NCBI RefSeq assembly: GCF_051622035.1
Contig: NC_135356.1
Coordinates: 8,220,579 to 8,284,578, forward strand
Length of the DNA: 64,000 bases
DNA from: Arctopsyche grandis
Taxonomy: Eukaryota > Arthropoda > Insecta > Trichoptera > Hydropsychidae
Direction of reading: 5' to 3'
The position numbers and the translations under genes were made by a program. The notes beneath the pieces were generated by a model. The model was not told the DNA's origin. It saw only the letters and a list, made by a program, of their open reading frames with translations, and searched no databases. This document shows positions 58,490-64,000 of the stretch, in pieces (the stretch's first letter is position 1; every line of letters starts with the position of its first letter).

Positions 58490-61290
58490 TAGGAATTCTG
58501 TGTTTTGAATTAGTGTTTTGATGGCGAATGGTTATAAATAATGATGATAAAAAATCAATAAATTAAAACCCCCTTTTGCTGTAAGTTTTATTTGAAATTT
58601 TTATGTTCTAGGAAAACGTGTCGCAAGGGAGCGTTTTAAAGGAAGGATATAACACGATCACATACAATATGTATTATAATATATATCCAATAAAGACGAA
58701 CTTTTATATATCTTTATTTAATATTATCTTTGGATGTTCATTTATGTAGAAATCATACTAAAAAAATCATTTCAACTCAACAAATTTTGATCGTGTAATG
58801 AAACATAATTACGTGTCACCGTTATGAAAAATCGCTCAGTCACGTATGTATGTATGTATGTATATGTATAATATGTCAAAACGACATGACGTTTTCTTGG
58901 CCTATCGTTTTTCCAATAAAAAATGAGGTCAAAGAGTATTTAATCTTTTGAATGAAAAAAACGGATTAAAAATAAAACAAACATTTGATTAATAAATGTT
59001 TTAATATTTGGAGTAATTCTTATCAAAACATAATTTAATGTAAATAAAAATTAATTAAATACAAGTGTTGAGTATCAGATGTACAATATTCCACAGGCGG
59101 TCAATAGTGTTTGTATGCGGTTGTAAAGCTGCGATTCTCTAACGGTGCGAATTTTTTAAAATATTTAAACTTGTATATAAAATTGAAACTTTAACATGCT
59201 AACCAATTATCGAACGAATTCAGCTCATTTTCTTTCTGAAAGGAAAGACAGCCCTGTTTTCCATTCGACGATATAATTGTGTAACTTTATACTGAATAGG
59301 ATTTTTCTGCATTGTTCTGTACAAAAATATACTCTTAACGAGCACTTGTTATAACGAACAATTCACATTGCTCATGTTCTGCTCGTTAAATTGTAAATGT
59401 AAATTGAAAATAGAAAAACTGTCCATGGGATATAGAAAATGCATCGCAGGCATCAAATTACTGCATCGTTAAAATTGCTTTTATCATTTTTAATTTATTA
59501 TTTAGTTATAAAAATCATTCTTAATACTTATTTATATAAAATAGTCTTTAGCACAGTCTATATGTACGTGGCGTACACGTAGCAGTAGTAGCCGACACGA
59601 TCTATTGATATTACACAGCAGTACACTTCACAAGCAAAACCGGTTTTCTTTGGCCAATGTGGAAATATTCACGCATGGTGTGACTTCATAGTGCACGCGT
59701 ATTAACGAGTGCGCATGCGCGTATGAGTTTTTTGTCATATTGTGACAATATTGACGCGCAAGCAATATTGCGCCGTATCGTCGCGCTCTGTGATGTATAT
59801 GTAAGCCGATTTTGCTTTGCACTCGGCCAAAACAAGTCCAAACGTGCCGAAATATGCGCTGCTGTATAGTATGAATAGAAGTAGTCTTTTTCATGCACTG
59901 TTGTGACGAGCTGTTGACGTGCGTCGTTGGATAATATAAATGAACCTTTACACCCAGAAAGGAGTCTATTTGATTTTTTTTTCATCACGTTAAATATTCA
60001 TTACACTTCGGTTCAATCCAAATCGGTTGATGCAAGAGCGGCCATATCGAAAATAGAGTTTTTAAGAAGTACATGTCGCATTAATCATATTTTATACATG
60101 CACTGCGCAATGCGTATTCAGCGAGAGATGTACATATGTACATATGTATGCACCTGCGCACTGCGCAATGCGCATGTGCATACCCATGCAACAAAACATT
60201 ATAAACAATCTGGTTCGGTGATTACTGGTCACAAATTACTCGTCACAAAGTCACTAAAATCTCTATAACGGAACATCTGGCAGCCGAAAAGTCCATCATA
60301 CTAACAATAACTATCATAGTAACGAGAACTTGAGTGCTAAATATTGTGTATTCGCGATTTTCATGGCAAAAATTGTCTTTGTGACCACCCCAATGTGACG
60401 AATAGTCCAATTACCAAACAATCTATATTTATGACAATTGTAATATGTATTATACTTAGACTGCCTGAAAGTCTTTATTTCATGTAACTTTTTGACCAAT
60501 GGTAATGCAGAGTAGTTGGCTGGAAACAGTCACAATTATTGGCATTATTAAAAATAAAACAAAATGCAATGCAGTATTGATAAATGTGAAACGAATCTAA
60601 TTCTAATCATCTAGAACAGGGCTCTGCAAACCACGACAATGATTGTGACTGTTCCAAATCCACCATCTGTTGATTATAATTTTAACTTGTGAAAAAGTAA
60701 AACAATAATTTAAATAAAATGCGAATTAAACATTTTTTTTTCTTAATCCTATCACCCTGGATGGCCGCTATAGACGTCATGCTTGAAATGTACATAAGTA
60801 GCATGGACGTGGCGATTCACTGTTAGTTTAGTGTCAATAATTCAGGTATCAATTGACACATATTTAGTCACTTATATTACAATATACGTATCTAATATTC
60901 GGATTACCAAAGTTGGACAGCCCTAGAATGGCGCGCGCAAAATCAGTATTTTAATATCGCTTAGAATGTCTTCTAAAATACACATATCTCCGTCAAGGAT
61001 GTGTTGCATATATTATACATATGTACATATGTATATGAACTGATTTGGCAAGATACTTAAAAAATGTATGTACATGCTATCGCATTCACCCCCCAACGCG
61101 TTCACCAATTACATTTCGTTTCAGTTTCGCATTGCATATTGGTCAACAAATACAACATTGTTAGTGCGTATAGCGGTCTGTAGAGTTTGACTATTAATTT
61201 TTGTTACTTTTGAGTTCGTGTTTCGTATTTTGAAATATTAACATTAATAAAATTTTAATATCAAATACGTAAGTTGTTGATATTATTAAT
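58490..61290. other. No gene recognised
   Basis: AT-rich with a CG-richer patch at about 59600-60200 (repeated GCACTGCGCAATGCG). Open frames are isolated and without motifs. Confidence 0.35.
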
Positions 61291-61293
61291 TTA

Positions 61294-61890
61294 CTAGTGT
61301 TGTATCCGATGGCATATCATCGCATGGGCTATGATATTAAATAAAAAAAAATTAAAAGAAATGTGTCGACGCTCATGTGTTCGATCTCCACGCGGTCAAT
61401 TTTTTTTCAAATATGTACATATCTTTTAAATATATTTTATATAATATTTATATTTAACTAGTTGTTTTACCCGGCTGCGCTCAGTATTTGTAATACAAAC
61501 AACGTAAACATGGCGAATCTTATAGTAAATATTCATTTGTTTTTTTTTAATTTATATCAATCGAAAAAATCGAATCGTAGAAATTTTGAATTGTTTGCGA
61601 AATTCCCAACCAAAAATACATACATATATACTTACATACAAAGTCGCTTTCGAAATTATATATTAGATTTCCTATTATATAAATAAGTTATTTGAACACA
61701 ACCAGCTGTATTCTTGAGCATAAAATACTTACATATGTATATACATACTTATACGAGTATACTTACATACATATAAAGTCTCTTTCGAAATTATATATTT
61801 GATATGAAAAAAATGGTAAAAACTACCTACATACCTACCTACCTACATATACATATATACAATAGAAAAATTTATTAATTAAACAAATTT
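61294..61890 (-). mobile_element. Helitron-like repeat, family 3 (copy 4), interrupted by family 2
   Basis: Left part 61294-61457 (CTAGTGTTGTATCCGATGGC) and right part about 61804-61890 (ATGGTAAAAACTACCTAC, ATAGAAAAATTTATTAATTA) together match 51180-51425. Family 2 sequence is inserted between them. Confidence 0.55.
61458..61667 (-). mobile_element. Helitron-like repeat, family 2 (copy 4)
   Basis: Left end CTAGTTGTTTTACCCGGC, right end CGAAATTATATATTAGA: the reverse of the family 2 ends. A second family 2 start lies at 61785-61803. Confidence 0.55.
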
Positions 61891-61943
61891 TCAATAGATG
61901 TTGGTAAATTCTCAACCAAGCAGAAAGATTGGCATCGATTAGT

Positions 61944-61944
<1 letters not shown>

Positions 61945-61988
<44 letters not shown>
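61945..61988. repeat. (TA)n microsatellite
   Basis: About 40 bp of TA. Confidence 0.95.
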
Positions 61989-61991
<3 letters not shown>

Positions 61992-62344
61992 GTTTTTTTT
62001 TATTTTGTTATTATATCCTCGTATACGTTTTAGTAGTGACGTATATATGTATTTCGAATCGAAACGACTATTATAGTACGGAGAGCGTTATCAGAATAGT
62101 GATATTATATACATACATATATGATATTTTATTTTTAAATGCTTTTTATTATTACGAAATTATGTTCACAATACATCTTATGTCTATTTTAATAGCTACT
62201 GATCTACTGATCATTTTCTATTTTACAATTTAATTTAGTTTGGTTAGTAATCATAGTATTATATTATTCTAATTCTAATGTTAATCTACAACATAATAGG
62301 AAAAAGAGCTCAAAAACCTATTTACAATCCTTATACATATATGA

Positions 62345-63120
62345 TATGATATTTATTTATTTATTTATTTAACATATTAGCCACAGTGACATTACAGAGA
62401 TCTCCAACGCGTCGCTGTGGCCGGTCATTCAGTAATAATAACATGATAACAGTAATAATAACTTATAATAATAACAATATTAACACAACATCATTAAAAT
62501 CATAAAACCATAAAAAAAAAGAAAAAACATAGATAAAGTAATAACAATCATTAATATTTATAATAGGCAAAATCAACCACTGGCATTCCTCAATAACCAC
62601 TCAACCAGATTAGTATATTTTATATTGAAGAGGTCAATTTCACCAGAAATCCTGTTAAGCAGATATATCGCTCTAGATATAGGAGCCGTTGACAACATAT
62701 TTGTGCGAGCCACAGGAGGAACAAACAAATCACGATTTCTCAAGTCCCTGAATTTACAAGGTGCATTAAACCTAAATTCCTTTAGAACCTGAGGATTGTG
62801 TATTATCCCATTCAACAGCTTAAAAAAGTGTCTTCCCAGTAACATATTCCGACGAGACTCCAATGAGTTGAAACCTAACGCCCCTAATAGGAATGCACTA
62901 GGATATAGCCAAGGATAATAACCATACTGTTTCAAATAAAGATATTTGAGAAACCGTTTTTGGATTCTCTCAATCTTCAATGAATGAGTTATATGGGTAG
63001 GATTCCATATAATAGAAGAAAATTCTAGAATACTACGTACTAAAGATTCATAAAGAATTTTAAGATATATGGAATACGTATGGAAATTTGTATGTTTTAA
63101 ACGAAAAAGGTAAATGTTAA
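62345..63120 (-). mobile_element. Jockey/CR1-like LINE, C-terminal fragment and 3' end
   Basis: Open minus-strand frame from about 63120 to a stop at 62573: ILYESLVRSILEFSSIIWNP, IERIQKRFLKYLYLKQYGYY, YPWLYPSAFLLG, LESRRNMLLGRHFFKLLNG. This is the RT thumb/C-terminal tail common to insect Jockey/CR1-like LINEs. The 3' part runs to a TAAATAAA-type tail at about 62350. Confidence 0.85.
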
Positions 63121-64000
63121 CGTCATGTTATGGACAGCAACATCTACAGTAATATTATTAAAGACCTTGCATTGACTTATATTCTACATGATTATATTAT
63201 AAAGTTAAATAATTAAAAAAAATAAAGATTTTTTTACGTCCTTTTGATGTTACAACACATTGCACGAATGCGACAGCATGCTCGGTTCTCGTCTAGTCTC
63301 ACGCTACATCGAATCAACTATAAGTGTCTCATAAAGTTCCACTTCAAAAAACAATTGGATCGTTAACACAATTCAACATTGTATATATGTATATAACGAA
63401 AAAGTTTCTCTAAGCTCGTTATAATCGCATATCGCTTGTAATGCAGGTCGACGTAGTCAAGCACTTCGGGTTGGTCCCTTTTTCGGATGGGTCGAAAGTC
63501 CCGTCGAAGCCGCACAAAACTAATTCGCGAAGCGGCTCCCCCCCCCCCTCCCCCCTCTAAATGCGAAACAATAAAACGACGTGAAACAACCGGGACTCTC
63601 GGTTTAGCAGGCAAAACAGCCCCTGGCCATCTGGAAAGGAGAAGAAAGGGGATGGGGTGTGAAAATTTACCCCCCCCTCCAAGCGCTCTAAGCGATTGTT
63701 CGCACTGTTTGTAAGCGATTCCTGATTACAGTTATCGAACACCATACGGGCATCCTCCTCATTTTGTGTCCTTTGTCCTTTCACGTCGGGGTTGCAGGCC
63801 GTTGAAAACCAACTGACATGACGTACACGTATCTAATTATCGAGTTTAATCAGTGAGTTTGTTCATTTACTCATGTGGGCAGTTCTATTAGGTTAAACTA
63901 CCTCCGAATGAAATTTACGCATGTATAATTCGGTATTTCCTTACTGATCAATTCAGGACTGCCACCAGGAGAGTCTTGATTGATTGATCAATTTATATTT
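63120..64000. other. Window end, no gene recognised
   Basis: GC-richer patch at 63440-63700 with C-runs (63540, 63670) and overlapping low-complexity open frames on both strands. It could be the start of an off-window regulatory region. Nothing is identifiable. Confidence 0.3.

Overview
This window is eukaryotic, AT-rich genomic DNA that reads as insect (or other arthropod). It has intron-containing genes with GT/AG junctions, very long (TA)n microsatellites, many TACATATGTA-type motifs, and many insect-style transposons (RTE and Jockey/CR1-like LINEs, hAT, PIF/Harbinger-like and TTAA-site elements, Helitron-like repeats). I cannot name the insect order. No bacterial-type operons, CRISPR arrays or phage genes were seen.

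Only two host protein-coding genes are well supported, both on the minus strand. (1) 2440-19578: a complete Niemann-Pick C1 (NPC1) family sterol transporter. All 22 coding exons can be joined with consistent reading phase and GT/AG junctions at every intron, giving 1250 codons plus a stop. (2) 31235-53629: a Scratch (Snail superfamily) zinc-finger repressor gene. A short 5' exon carries a SNAG-type N-terminus (53488-53629) and a large 3' exon carries five zinc fingers (31235-32133). A ~21.4 kb intron separates them, and the joined product is 346 residues. The two genes look functionally unrelated.

Everything else is introns, intergenic DNA and repeats. The NPC1 introns hold two TTAA/hAT-type elements and a 350-bp TIR element (7.2-8.4 kb), three head-to-tail Helitron-like copies (11.0-11.7 kb), a decayed hAT with a perfect 8-bp target duplication (13.6-14.6 kb), and more hAT-type elements (15.9-16.7 kb). 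19.8-30.6 kb is intergenic, with an RTE fragment invaded by a TIR element, minisatellites and several (TA)n tracts. The giant scratch intron (32.1-53.5 kb) contains PIF/Harbinger-like MITEs, tRNA-like SINE modules, a decayed GTF2IRD2/ZBED-type hAT (37.4-39.7 kb) nested inside another repeat and flanked by a long inverted repeat, LINE fragments, and small hairpin MITEs. Upstream of scratch (54.0-57.2 kb) lie a GC-rich probable promoter/5' UTR region, a diverged direct duplication, and a patchwork of RTE pieces bounded by (TA)n tracts. 57.2-64 kb is repeats and unassigned sequence ending in a LINE fragment at 62.3-63.1 kb.

I found no convincing new biological system. The most unusual structures are the abutting Helitron-like tandem, a dispersed palindromic element built from 21-bp repeats, the duplicated module upstream of scratch, and the multiply nested transposons.
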